A stretch of DNA of 64,000 nucleotides from NCBI GenBank assembly GCA_030267565.1, contig BRXU01000001.1, forward strand, positions 8,376,001 through 8,440,000. The letters are read 5' to 3'. Of this stretch, positions 11,601 through 23,996 are shown piece after piece; position 1 is the stretch's first letter; every line of letters begins with the position of its first letter. The translations under genes and the position numbers were made by a program. The notes below the pieces were generated by a model, which was not told the origin of the DNA, did not search any database, and saw nothing but the letters and a program-made list of their open reading frames with translations. Source of the DNA: Pleodorina starrii. Taxonomy: Eukaryota > Chlorophyta > Chlorophyceae > Chlamydomonadales > Volvocaceae.

Positions 11601-14600
11601 GTCTTACGGTAAGCCCTCATAACATTGCCAGGCTCCACTGAGACACGGCTACTTCTACGCGCGTACAATGTTGCATACAGGCCTCCAGGCAAGCACACGT
11701 CTGGCTGGGAACCCCCCAGCGTAACCAAGAGTTACCCTGGGGCGGTTCCCTACTTCGTTCGGCACGGGTTTGCGGGTGGCTCGCCCCAGAGCAGATCGGG
11801 GCATTTGTCATCATGAGTAAGGCAGCGTGATCATGCAATCTAACGCCTGTGCTACCGAGAGGAAGGATTTTAGTGTCAATGTAAACTGTAGCACTTTGTT
11901 TGCTGTCTGCTTGCGCAACCTGGACTTGGTCATGGTCAACGCGCGACACCTCCGAATGCCATAACGGCGACAAGTCGATGCATGGAGAAGTTTTTGAAGA
12001 TTTCATCATGATACTCGTTCTGGTGGAGGTAGGCCCAAAGCGTCTCCTCCGCGCAGAAGGGGCTTCGCCGTTGGCCTTGGTGGCTCTCCGTCTCCCTTTC
12101 TCAATTGACTCCGCACGCAAGCCTGGTCGTCTCAATTATGCGAAGGAATTCATTATTTCGGTAAGAATTCAGAAATAACAGCGCCAGTTTGATGAAATAT
12201 GGAGCCATGCGGACGGACCGGTCGCCGTTTTTTGGTTGCGTCGTTACGTCACCTCTTGCGGCCCCACAACGACGCCGCGGACGTCAAGAGCCACGGGGGC
12301 GATCTGCAAAAAGGGTATGCTGGCCGAGATCCTCTCAGCGGCTGCTTCTACAACGCACAGCACTTTCGTCGCGCTCCAAAAGACAGCTGACACCGGCAGG
12401 TCTCGAAACTGGCACGTCGAATGGCGGCCAGGTCAGGCCAAGTCGACGGAATGACAGACATCTCAGTCTGACCCTGTCTGACCTGGCAAAGCTTCACTTT
12501 CGCCAGGACAGGAAATGTTGTGCTACCGGCCCGGGTTGCGCTTCCGGGAACAGGCGATACGGAAGCATCAGTCCGTCCGCACCCCTCCATGTTCTTTGCT
12601 ACGGTAGGTGCCCGGAAGCGCCCCCACACCGGCCCGATAAGATGCAGCGACCCTCCGCCTCCGAAACGCGCGACCGTGAGACGACTGCCATGTGTCATTC
12701 CGCGGCGTTGCACGTGAACCGTGAATGAACGACGCGGCGGACGGGAGGAAACCGCGCCATGCTGCCATGTCCCTCGTAAAGTGTCATCCCCTGGGTCGCC
12801 AGACCCCGGAGGACCGTTCGTCACCCGCCCACCTTCCGAGCCGAGACAGGCCAAGGCGCCTCGGCTCACCGGATGCCAACCGCGCCCCCAGGCCCCTGAA
12901 GAGCCACGCCCCCACGCCACAAGCCCGAACAAGCCCCCCGCCCGCGACGCCGTTCGGTAAGTATAACTGGGCTGAAGGTCCGCGCTAACGCCGGCTCCGT
13001 CCCTTGCTCCCTTCGCTGTGATATCTGTTTTCTTACCCCCGGGCCGCCAGGCGGCCGACACCCGCCCCAACAGGCCTCGGCGCTCGCGGCGGCAACGCGG
13101 CAGCGCCTGAAAGCGCCGCGGTGCCTCCTTGGCTCCTCCTAAGCGCGGCTTTCGGTTGTTCGGACTGTTTAGTTTGCTGGCACGGGCATAGCGCAGCATG
13201 CCGTGACAGTTAGGGTGTGTCGAACCTCCTTTCGGATCCCAAGGGCCCCAGCCCCTCCTCGCTGGCAGCCGCCAGGGAACCGAGGTCCGAGCAAGCGGCA
13301 GGTCTGCGCGTGAGCTTCCATGCGCTGCTGGAAGCTAAACTCTGCGCCCGGAGTCCCCCTAAAAGGAGGAAATTCCCGATCCGTGCTCAGGGCTCGCGTG
13401 CTCTCTGTTGCGCTGCCTGGGGCGCAACCGTCGGTCCGCAAGTGCGAAGGGCAACGCAGCGCGCGCCGAGATGTGTGTAGCTCACGACCGGCGAACCGAT
13501 GCGCGATGCCGACCCCGCCCGTTTGCGGCACGGCGCGGCACAGGCGGCTGCGTATGCGGCGGCGCGGTGCAGGCGGCCGCACCGTGGGGCCGCGTTCTGT
13601 ACCTACTCCCCGCATCTGTCGGGGGTGGGGTGGGCGGGGGATGGGGGCGGGGTGTGGGGATCACCGCTGCGACGCGTTCTGTGGCACGCGCGACGAGCTG
13701 CCGAGTGCGCTTGGTGGTGCGCTTGGAGGCTCCCCGGGGTCGTGCCCGCCCCCACGGGTGGGGGTGGCGGAGGGTGCGGGTGAAGGGGTGCTGGCGAGGC
13801 TGATGTGCCAGTGGCCTCCCCTGCAGACCCCCCCGTCAGTACAATCGATGGGTGTGATGGCACGGCGCCGTGCACAAGAAGGCAGCAAGTCTGGCAGGGT
13901 GCCTCTCAACGGACGCTCCGAGCTCCCCACAAAGCCCGCCAGCCCCTCGCAAGCCACGCGAACCGCCAAAAGTCGCACGTACCGTAATGAGCCACACCAC
14001 ACCACCACACCGCACCACACCACACAGCTCCACACGCACTTCGCAGTACTGTTTGCAGCAGACCGCGCGGCAGGCTTGACACCAGCCCCCAACTTCCAAC
14101 TTCCAACGCCCATCCAATGACCACCAATCGCCAACGCAGTCCCTGCCCTCGGCGCGCCTTTCCAAGTTTTGGAACGGTGGGATTGCAAGTTCACGAGAGC
14201 CGATCTCAAAAACGTCAGCGCGCCTTCAGGAAACCCTAAACCCGAAAAGTACGACCTCACATGCCACGTCACGTGCCACGTTCCACGTCAGGTGGAGTCC
14301 CGGCACCGCATCCCCCACTGGGACGGGCGGGGCCTGTCCAGCGGCTGTGTCTTGGGGGTAATGGGCCCCATTTACTCCGCTCGTCTGCGTTCGCGCCCTT
14401 CTGCCTTCGCCAGGCAGCAAGACTCTCTCTCTCTCACACACACACACAAACACCGGCAGCCTGCTGTCGAGTCAGCTTGCTATAGGGAATGCCCCCCCCC
14501 CGCGGCAGCGTTCTGTCCTTCGTCATGTCCACAATGCTCTTGTGAGTCGTGTGTGCTCATGCTTCCGCCCAGCCAGCCACGCGTCCACCTCCTCCCTGGA

Positions 14601-14721
14601 CCCATAGCGTACAGCCAGCCACGCCGCCCGCCCGCCCGCCGCCCCTGCTCTCCCTCCCTTGTCCCTTTTCCCCCCGTCCCTTCCAACCCAGTCACACATG
14701 CCCCTCCCTTCCGCCTCTCCG
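8625..14721. other. About 6 kb without a supportable gene
   Basis: This is the space between the 5' end of the protease and the 3' end of the kinase-HAD gene, both on the minus strand, so it must hold the protease promoter and the kinase-HAD 3' UTR. The part 9120-9780 is noticeably AT-richer than the surroundings. A GAGAT-type tract lies at about 11504-11552, and clustered CACGT words at about 14262-14290. Open frames exist (for example minus strand 11617-12135 and 12348-13199) but none shows a family motif, a splice-linked partner or a clear start, so I do not call them. Confidence 0.5.
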
Positions 14722-17700
14722 CTACCCCAGCGATATCTCAGCGGGGTCAGTCGACGCGTCTCCATGCGAAACGCGCTGGCGCTTCCTGGACCGGGGCTCG
14801 GCACCCTCACCCTCACCCGCCTCCTCACCCTTACCCTTGCCCTCGTCGCCGCCGTCCCCATCGCCCCCCGCCCCGTCGTCCACGGGCGGCGTCGGGGATG
14901 CGGATGTGGAAGCCGGGGTCTCCTCCTGCGCGCCGCAGCTCCCGCGCCCTCCTGCGTCATCCTCAGCCGCGGGCGACGCAGCAGCAGCGGCGCTCCCGTG
15001 CAGCTGCGCTGACAGTGCGGCCGTCCATCGCCGCACGTCCGCCTCCTGCGCCACGACCCGGGGGCACGCACACGCACACGCACAGGCAGGCCAATCACCG
15101 GGCAAGACGCGCGCACGCCTGACTCATTGATACGTCTTGGCACACGCAAGGGAGCAGCGATGGGTACATCCGCACTTCGACACTAAAAAGTGCAATTATA
15201 CACACACGTCCAAGGTCCAACACATGCGCACCACAACACGTATACATAACATACATACATGCATATGCGCGGTAGCCTCGCAATCACCCCGACAGTCACG
15301 GCATCACACATATGCGCACGCAGCGCGAGTGTGTGTGTCTGTGTGTGTGTCTGTGTGTGTGCGTGTGTGTGTGTAGGTGGTGGACGGGCGGGTGGGGTTA
15401 GGGCGGGCCTCGCACCTGCTCCGTCTCCTCCGGCTGCGCTGCCGTCCGTACCCGCGCCAGCAGCAGCTCGCTGAGTGACCGCAGCACGCAGCAGCCCACG
15501 TCGTGCTCCTGCCAGCAAGGCACCAGCAGCATGTTGGCCTCCTCGCCTGAGATGCGGGAGGGCGCAGGGCGGGGCGGCTCGGAGCTGACCAAACTAGCGT
15601 TTTCTTGGTTGTGTGTGTGGGTGTGTGTGGGTGGGTGTGTGTGGGGGGTAGAGTAGGACAGTCCAAAGATGAGGGGTGCGAGGAGGGGCGCCGAGGAGTT
15701 GGCGCGACAAGGGCCAGGGGGGCCAGACCGTGTTTCCTAGGGTCTTTCCGGTTTACGGACGGGGTAGCCCTGCGCGCCTGCGGTGTCGCTGTGTTACCTG
15801 CGATGCTCTTGTACGCGTCGTCGTCCACCAGCAACACGCGGTCCAGGCGGGAGAAGTAGCGGCCCAGCGGCTTGAGCGTGTCCCAGGCGTTGCCGCCCGC
15901 GTCCAAGTGGCCTGATGGGTTGGGCAACACAGCACAGCACCGCGCACCACCACATCGCGCCAGCACACCACATGAGCCACATGAGCCACAGAAACCATGT
16001 GCCCACACGGCGATGCAGGCGACGAAAGGGACGTTGGACGACCGACGGAGACATATCGCAGGCGCTGCCGCCGTGCTGCTGGAGCTGCAACAGGAGGGTC
16101 GGGCCTACGGAGCCGTCGCTGGCCACACGGGCGCCGTCGCCGCGCAGGTGTGACGGCGGTTTAGAGAGGCAAAAGGAGGTAGCGAACAAGACACGCCGAC
16201 ATGCCGAGGCAGCGACAGGCAGCGGGCAGGCGCAAAGCAGGCCCGCGCCGCGCTGCTGCGGGCAGGCGCCCGGCCCCGGCCAAGCACACGCGACATCGGC
16301 ACAAGCGTGCCTCCGTCGGTGACGGAGAGCCTTCACCTGCCGCCGCGCCGGGCCGTGGCCATGCCGTCACGCCGCACGCACCCCCGCCTCAGCCCGGTCC
16401 TCAGCCCTCACCTGCCGGCGCGGGCTGTGTGTGCTCCCTGTGCAGCACCAGGCCCCGCTCGAACAGCTCCCCGCCCGCCGCCTGCTCCAACATCTCCATG
16501 GCGGTCTGGACGGTGCGCAGGGTGGACGAGGTGTAGATGCCCAGCCTGCGGAGCGAAGCGGCACGGCACAGGGCGGTGCAGTGTGAAGTGCAGTGCAGTG
16601 CGGTGCAGTGCAGTGCGGCGCAGCACAGTGCAGTGCAGCACAGTGCAGTGGGGCGCGAGGAACAAGGGGTGGGGCAGGGGTAGCTTCCGCTTCGGGGGAG
16701 TACGGAGTAATTCCAACTCCAGGGAGGGCACCATGCCGAGGAGCTGTCGAGGACGTACGAACCAAAACCCAAAAAAGACCATATGGAATGGTGGGGGCGA
16801 AAGACAAAATGCAGTCAGAGCAGTAAATGGGGTTCTGGCAGTCAGTAAATGGGGGTTGGCAGTGAATGGCATGGGGGCCCCTGGGCGCCCCTGGAGGCTC
16901 AAAAGGCTCACGGGCACTTCCCACACGCTCGCATGCACCGCACCGCACCCCAACGCACCTGAAATGCTCCCTCAGCCGCACCAGGTGCTCTGTGCCCGGG
17001 CGCAGCTTCGTGACGCCCTGCGCCTTGCGCACGCTGGTGTGACACGTGAGCGTGCCGTTCAGATCAAACAGCAGGATGACCCGTGGGTCGGCGACCGCGT
17101 CGGGCTCCGTCGGGAGGTCGTACGGCGTCTTGGAGCTGCGATGAGGTTCGCAGGCGGCGGCGGCCGGAAGGGGTGGGCGTGTAGACACGTGCCGGAAGTG
17201 GGTGACACCACGAAACGACCAGGGAACAGCACGAGGTGGGCGGGGGACGAAACGCAAAGCAGAGGGGCGGCATGGGCGGTTGGCGCATTTAGGGTTTGGC
17301 CGACTTCCGCGCGGCTGCAGCGGCGCCCCACAGCACAGCACACAAGCGGGGCCAATCTGGTGTTGACACCGAGACGGACGCACCGCCGTCAATTCGTGCT
17401 CTGTATATTAAAAACGAAGCGGGGACAATGTGGTGTACTGGTGTTGATGCAACGCGGCGCGGCCCGAGACCACCACCCGCGGGTGTCAACAATGCCCACA
17501 GAAGGCCAGCCGGACCCGATCCGCAAGAGCGGCGGGCCGTTTGCGGCCCCTGCCCGGACCCCCTTTGCCCGCCCATCCCCCGATCCCCGGGTGCCGGCCC
17601 GCTCTCCGCCGTTGTCGGCCCGCCCATGAGTCGCACGCCGCACCTTGGATCTGCGAACTTGCGACGCAACCGCTGGACGATGTCGCGATGAGAGTCGCGG

Positions 17701-20472
17701 GGCTGCCACTCCTGCCTCCGATGATGGCGGCCGTCGCCGCCGCCTCCGCCTCCGCTGCCGTAATGATGGTGTTGGTACCGGCGCAAGCCCCCGGCGGCGT
17801 TGCCATCCCCGGTGCCCTCGTCGCCCTGGTCGCAGGCCGCAGCCGAGTCAGCCCTCGGTTGCTCGTGCTGCGGCTCCTGCCCGCCCGATTCCGGCGGCCC
17901 CTGCTGCGCCTGCGCCGCTTCCGACCCATGGGTCGATCCCTGGCCGCCGGCCCCAGTGTGCATTAGCGGCCTCGGGCCTGTGCCGCCGTGGCCACCACCG
18001 CCGCACCGCGCACCGCCTGCCGCCTGTGCCAACAGGCTCGCGCTAGGCGGCGGCGGCGGCATCGGTATTGGGGCCCTGCCGCCACCACCGCTGCCGCTGC
18101 CGTCGCCTCCAGTTCCAGCCATCGCTCCCGCGGCCCTGATTGCCCCTTGGAACGCGTACGGCAGCCCGGCTTGCCCCGAGGTGTCGGCGTTGCCGTACGC
18201 GCCATTGTGGCCGAAGCCGTGGCCGGGTTGCTGCGGAAAACCTGCCGCGGCACCGCCGAAGCCTTGCATCGCTGCGTAGCCATTTCCGTACTGTGCGTAG
18301 CTACCGTGCTGTGCATAGTTGCCGTACTGACCGCCCCAGCCAGAGTACACTTGCTGCATCTGTACCAACTGCTGCTGTTGCTGCTGTTGTTGGTAAAAAT
18401 GCTGCTGCATGTACATCTGCTGTTGCTGCTGCTGCACGTACATTTGCTGCTGTTGCTGCTGCTGTTGCTGCTGCGCGAATTGGACTGCGCCTTGGAAACC
18501 GCCGGCAAAGCCGTTTGGGAAGAACGGTTCTTGTTGCGGCGACTGTAGCATTGGCTGCAGCGGTGGCTGCGCCGCTGCCACCGGCCCAGCCTCCGCCAGC
18601 AGCTGCTCCGCGGCCCGCTCCGCCTCCTCGCTGCTGCGCGCGGTGATGACGCGCCCAAAGCCCTCGTAAGGCGTCGGTTCCTCAAAGTCTTGGGCAAAGC
18701 TGACACCAAAACAAAAAACCCCATCAGTGCACCGGGGGTCAAGCACTTCAGCAGGGCGTACAGCATCAGCATAGCGGAAGGCCTTGTCAACAGCAGCGGC
18801 AGCGACGGGGGGCAGCGTAAGCCTCGCCCGCAGCAGCGGCAGCGGCAGCTGCATGCCGCAGGGCTGCGGCCCCCAAGACGCATCATGCCAGGACGCCGCG
18901 ACTTACCGTACTCCCTCCCAGCGCCAGCTCGCGCGCCTCGCCCTCCTTCCCGGGCTAATAGACCCCCTGGGCGCCCGGTGGGCGCGCTTCCAGCGCCAAG
19001 GCCCCTAGGCCCCAACCCATCCTCGCACCGCCCTGCCATCGGGTCCCCACCGACCCCATCACTCTCCCCAATCCTCCTCCGACCCCGACCTCGCGTCCCA
19101 ACCGCTTCCGGCAGGAGGCCAACCTAGAATCTACCCCCGTGGTCCCACCTGTCGATCACCTCGTCGCAGTTGTGCGCTCCCAGGTTTGGGTGGCCCACAC
19201 GGCATCGAGCGCGCTGCTTGCACAGCTCCAGGGGCAGCAGCAGCTGCAGCGCCACCAACGTCACCCTATGCACAGGTAACACCGCAGCAACACCGCAGGC
19301 GAAGGAGCGGCAGCATAAGGCGCTGGCCGCTAGGCATGGGCGGCCGCCGCGGGAGAGGACCGCGGGAGGGGACACAGAGGAATAGTCCGCGGAGGCAAGC
19401 TGACTGCCTGACATGGGAGAACCAGGACGGTGGGAAGAAAGGGGCAGGGCGCGGCTCTGGGGCTCGATTGCTCTTTCGCCGACCGCCGCCGCCACATGCC
19501 GGGATGCTGCTATGCGGTGCAATGCAGCGCAGCTCACCTTCCCGGGCCACACTCGTGCGCCAGCCGTACCCACTGGGCCCGCTGCGTATAATCTATGTTG
19601 CATCTGCGACACGGCGTGATTCGGTAAGGTGCGATGTGGGTCAGGCTGGGCGTGGCGCCGGGAACTCTTGCAGAGGCAGCCAGGTGCCGCCCGGGCGACA
19701 GCCGGATGCGTGGAGATTCAGACAGGCACTACAGAAACGTGGGGATTCTGGCGTTTGACTCATAAGACATTTGGACGCGTCCATCGGACGCTTGCATCAT
19801 GCCTGCTGCTGGCGCGATTGCGCATCGCCCGGCCGACATCGTGGCCCATCATGGGGACGACGATCGCTAATGCCGGAGGCACTTAGACGCTCCTTCCCGA
19901 GCGGCCGCCCAGTGTATCTGAAGGCGTACGAGGGAGAGATGGATTCGCTGTGACCGCCCTGCGTCGCCGCAACGCACCTGTCGATCACAACGTGCTGCCC
20001 TGCGCGCAGGGCTGCCCGTACGGCATCCTCGCAGGCTTGCCTGTCCCCAAGCTCATCCTGTACAGCGGCAGTCGAGGTATGGGATTTTACACAATGTACG
20101 GCTCCTATGTGACTATAGTTCGGAAGGACAGCTGCGCAAGTACTGGAACGGAGCTGTCGCCAAGCTGCGGCGGCAACAGCAAGTCAACGAACCTCTACAG
20201 AAGCGCTGACGAAATGCGAAGCCTGACAATTTCAAGCGCTCCTTTTCAAACGCTTCTTGCCAGGCAGGCCGCGCATTCATGAACCCGCTTCCACAGACCT
20301 GGTTGATGTGTCGCCAGCCAAAGGCCGAGAACCGTTTGCTTAGGGTTGACTTGCCTGAAAATGACCATGGCAGTTTTATTGAGCGCCAAGTAATTGCCAG
20401 GATAGCGATTTAACGTCTGCTAGGTGGAAACTGACCTGCGCCCGGCACACCAACGAGAATTAAGAAAAACAT
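14722..20472 (-). CDS. P-loop polynucleotide-kinase-like domain fused to FCP1/SCP-type HAD domain
   Basis: Eleven exons (20472-20436, 20354-20299, 20057-19978, 19603-19538, 19265-19149, 18699-17644, 17135-16959, 16545-16412, 15911-15798, 15546-15416, 15045-14722) give 763 residues with all phases consistent. Residues 1-135 match the AAA_33 kinase of plant aprataxin/bHLH140-type and PNKP-type proteins: Walker A VGVPGAGKST (7-16), INQDELGDR, VVIDRCN (54-60), RVGHPNL, and an EGFGRV segment. About 300 low-complexity residues follow, rich in Gln, Tyr and Gly, with long Gln runs. Residues 472-700 form a NIF/FCP1-SCP-like HAD domain: LLFDLNGTL (492-500), IYTSST, TLKPLGRYFS and LLVDDDAYKS. The tail is Ala/Glu/Gly-rich, with a basic RSRKRQR patch. 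The kinase-then-phosphatase order resembles T4 Pnkp, but the HAD subfamily differs, and the second Asp of DxDGT is Asn497. Substrate unknown. Start: first ATG after an in-frame stop about 80 nt upstream. Confidence 0.85.
16574..16660. repeat. CAGTG/CAGCACAGTG short repeats in intron
   Basis: Irregular 5- and 10-bp units of CAGTGCAGTG, CGGTG and CAGCA lie in the intron after the exon 17135-16959 of the kinase-HAD gene. A related CAGTACAG tract lies at 55659-55712 in the DMT gene. Confidence 0.65.
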
Positions 20473-20767
20473 GGAAATCAAAGTGCCACGTCGTTGTTGA
20501 CATGCCTTGCCAGGACACGCAACATTGGCTTGCTGCGTATTCTGACAGACGGCTGTTCAAGTGCCGCTTCCTCCGTACTGTACTACAATGGCGCTGTTAG
20601 GCAACTAATTTGCGACCGTAACGGCAACCCCTAGCTGTTGTTGTATTCGTGAATTTTAACGTTGGGATTGCATCCTGAGACGACCGCTCCATTGCAATCC
20701 CAAGGGCTTATTATAGTTGCAGTTTGTAGCCTTTCCCCAGCAGCCGGCCGTCCACCCTGCGCATGCG
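20473..20767. promoter_or_regulatory. Divergent intergenic region between kinase-HAD gene and NF-YB
   Basis: Only about 295 bp separate the two divergent start codons, so both promoters and 5' UTRs must lie here. The stretch is AT-richer than the genes. A weak TATA-like TTATTATAG lies at 20708-20716, upstream of NF-YB, but I cannot assign it as a core promoter with confidence. Confidence 0.5.
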
Positions 20768-23176
20768 ATGAGCGGCGACGAGGGAGACGGCCGCGATGGA
20801 AATAGCAATGCTAGGGAGCAGGATAGGTACCTTCCTATTGCCAATATCAGCAGAATTATGAAGAAGGCTTTACCCGGGAACGCCAAGATAGCCAAGGACG
20901 CTAAGGAAACGGTTCAAGAATGCGTGTCTGAATTCATTAGCTTCATCACATCGGAGTGAGCACTTGCATGCCCCTGCAAGAGGCGGCACGCTCGTCGGCC
21001 TCGGCTTACGACGGAGAATCCTCTTATTTTTACAGAGCCAGCGATAAATGCCAGCGAGAAAAGCGGAAGACTATTAACGGCGATGACCTCTTGTGGGCGA
21101 TGACAACCCTTGGTTTCGAGGAGTACCTGGAGCCGCTGAAGCTTTACCTGGCCAAGTTCCGGGAGGTAGGCGCGTGTATTGTAGAGTTTATGCTTGCTAT
21201 CGGATAACCGAGAACTTGGTGCCGGTTACACTCCGAAGTTGGCGTCGGAACACCCACGACCACGGGGGTTTGGAGCGGCCGGGGCACAGCACCTAGCTCT
21301 CGGAAGGGGTATGGGCCACGCGCTGGATGAGCTGTTGGCGCTGTGTGCACTGTCCAAGGCCTTCATGTGCAGATGTCGCTGAACCCGTAATTCACCGCAC
21401 CCTTGAGTCCCGACTGGAAACGATACGGGCTCGTCGGCGGCCCCAAATGTCCTCCGTAACCAGTACCCATTCTTGCCATGTGGGTGCTCCCTCCGTGTGC
21501 AGGCTGAGGTACGGGCGCAGGAACAGCGCACGCCGAAGTGGATTTTACCCCAGCAGCGTTCCGGGCACTGGGACGCGAGTGCATCGCCGTTCACGCGCAT
21601 GCTCACGCCGGTTGTGCGTAGCCGACGGTCTTGGAAAAGCGTTGGCAAGTTAGAAGGCGCCGAAGGTGGAACGCGGGCCATCCGCATGGCGCACCAAAAC
21701 TACAATGCTTGCGCCCGGGGCAGTGATGTATCATCGAATAGCTCGCACGTACTTGTGCATGAGCACGATCTGTGCTTGGACGGAGCTTTAGATAGGTTTG
21801 GAGCAGCGCACCGTCTCTGGCGCCAAATGTTTCGCTTCATACTGTTATGGTGTGTTGCTGGGACTCTGTCCACGGATCCATCTTGCGCGCCCACAGGCTG
21901 CGGTGGCGAAGCAGCAGCCTAGCGGCGCAAGCGCGGGCGCGGAGGCCAAGCGCGAGGCGGCAGCAGCGGCCGCGGCGGCGGCCGCAGCGGCAGCGGCGGC
22001 ATCTTCGCAGCAGCACCAGGCGGCGCAGCAGCACTTGCACGCTCAGGTGCGGTATAACGATGCGGCGGAAGGGCACGTTCACGGTTGGGCGTGCCATTTC
22101 GTGGTACCATGCGCCCACTGCGAGCCTTTAGGCTCTTGCGTCGTGCAAATCGGTCTGCACACTTGGATGGCACCTTCCGGGGGCGTAGCGCGAGGTACCG
22201 TCATCCTCCGCCGGGTCTTGACCCGTCCACGCCCGGTAACCCACGCCTTAGCCCCACCCGCTGCAATGAGTCTTTGTACGGTAACGTGGCTGTGCCCGCC
22301 GGGTCGTTACCCGTCCAATGCCGCTGTGCTTTTGAGACAGCAACTGGCGCGCGCACACTGCGGCCTGAAACGCAGTGCGGTGCAGGGCACCGGATCTGCG
22401 CTTTCAGGGGGCTTGCATTGTGAAGGTTGCGCGAGGCCGTATGGTCAATGGAATAGGGAAAATGTCTGCCTTCACGTCCTGCCGCTAAGCTGGCGGCGGA
22501 ATCCGCGTCAGGTCCGGCGCGGTCGCACGACGCTTGGTGGCCCCACTAGTAAACGCGAACGGCATAACCATACCTTGACGCCGGGTGTAATGATTACCTT
22601 CTGCATGACATGACATGCCGTGCATGACATGCGGGTTGTAATGATGACCTTCTGCATGACATGACGAGGCGCGACCCTGTCCAGTTTGCGAGGCGCGGTC
22701 TTCTCAGCAATCGCACGTGCCTCTCAGGCAGGCCAGCAACACGGCGGACCCAACTTTCGATGCAATCGGCGCCCGCGTTCTGCCTGCAGATGCAAGGCGC
22801 CATGCCGTTCTCGCTGATGCCCGCACAATTCCAGGTACGGTCAGCGGCAGAACCAGCGGCAGCGCACATGCCAGGCTCGGGTGTCGGAAGGACAAACTAG
22901 CATGGGGTTACCTGGCTTGCCGGTTAAACGTTGCTCAGCAAGGATGGGGACATCAGGGCCTTGTCGCAAGAAGCTGCGGGCATGTCTCTTATTTGGTTGC
23001 ACTAGACCGTGAATGGCCTCCGGCTTGCCCTGTCCTCTCTGAATCCCGCGATGTGCCCACAGTCGCTGCCGCCTGGCATGATACCTGCTGGTTTCGCGGG
23101 GCTCCCATTGCCGCCTGGCATGCCCGGCCTGATGATGCCGTCGGGAACGCTCCCGAAGCCAGAACCCCCGAATTAG
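20768..23176 (+). CDS. NFYB: NF-YB (HAP3) subunit of CCAAT-binding factor
   Basis: Five exons (20768-20955, 21036-21165, 21897-22046, 22790-22834, 23063-23176) encode 208 residues in consistent phase. The histone-fold core is unmistakable: [18 protein letters not shown], then [18 protein letters not shown], the ITSEASDKC junction across intron 1, and [16 protein letters not shown] to [16 protein letters not shown] pairs with NF-YC and then NF-YA to bind CCAAT boxes in the nucleus. The C-terminal half is low complexity: a long Ala run with Gln/His clusters, then a Met/Pro/Gly-rich tail ending at TAG. The ATG used here directly precedes an acidic N-terminus; an upstream in-frame ATG at 20717 would add 17 residues and cannot be excluded. 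Exons 3-5 were placed from frame and splice signals, not homology, so they are less certain than the core. Confidence 0.93.
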
Positions 23177-23889
23177 TGGGGCCTACGAGTGCTGGCGCCG
23201 CTGGCGAGTACGGCGACGCAGCGGCGCAGGCTGCGGCCTTCGCTTTGGCATCAGGCAGCGGGAGTGGTGGCTGGGGTTGTGCAGGCGGCTGCCGATGGCA
23301 GCGGGTTGGCAAGAGCGTCGATAGCGGCTGGGGTGGCATACTAACCTTTACGCGGGCAACAGCGGCCGTTCGTACGCAGCTGCACGGAGGCGGCGCGTGT
23401 TACTTACCCAGGACGTGCCGCAAGTATGGTTATGATGAGTTTCCACAGCTTAGGCCGGATATCCGTAGCTGGGTTAGGAAGGGAGCATGCACAACGGGTT
23501 GTAGCGGGTAGGCACGGGGTTTGCATTGCGGGGGTTGCGGTGTGGGTTTGGACACGTGCTTGGGCGTGTTGGAGGAGGCCGTCATGTTTGGGTGTATGTG
23601 TGCGCCTGTCTCCGTATGTGTGGTAGTCAGGACCGCACTGGACCGCGAACGGTTTGCGAACTGGAGGGTCCGTCACTCGTTGAATCGATAAGCTCTCGGA
23701 ACACTTGCCTCCCTGTATGTGTCCTGCCTATCGTGTATATAAGGACGAAGTTACACGTACAGCAAATGAAGAGTTCTTCTCGCATGTACCGATGTACGGC
23801 CCCGATTGCCGTGTGCGGCTTTGGTCGTAGTGCACCGCTCGATGGACAATGGTCCTGCTGAAGAATTGGACGGATCATTTTAACAAGAG

Positions 23890-23894
23890 TGTAA
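23890..23894 (+). terminator. Candidate polyadenylation word TGTAA for NF-YB
   Basis: TGTAA is the usual chlorophyte polyadenylation signal. This copy lies about 710 bp after the NF-YB stop and about 100 bp before the CENP-C start, which fits the gene boundary. It is a five-base word, so chance occurrence is possible. Confidence 0.4.
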
Positions 23895-23996
23895 TAACCG
23901 CAGTCGATACATCCCTGAACCTGCGCTTCGGATATGACTTGGCACCATTGACAGCCGGAGCAAGGATTTCGCGGCGCCTTCCACTTTGATCGATGC

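Noticed and set aside
11617..12135. Minus-strand open frame of 172 residues, considered as a retroelement fragment
   Set aside because: No reverse transcriptase, integrase or zinc-knuckle motif, no terminal repeats, and no recognisable homology.
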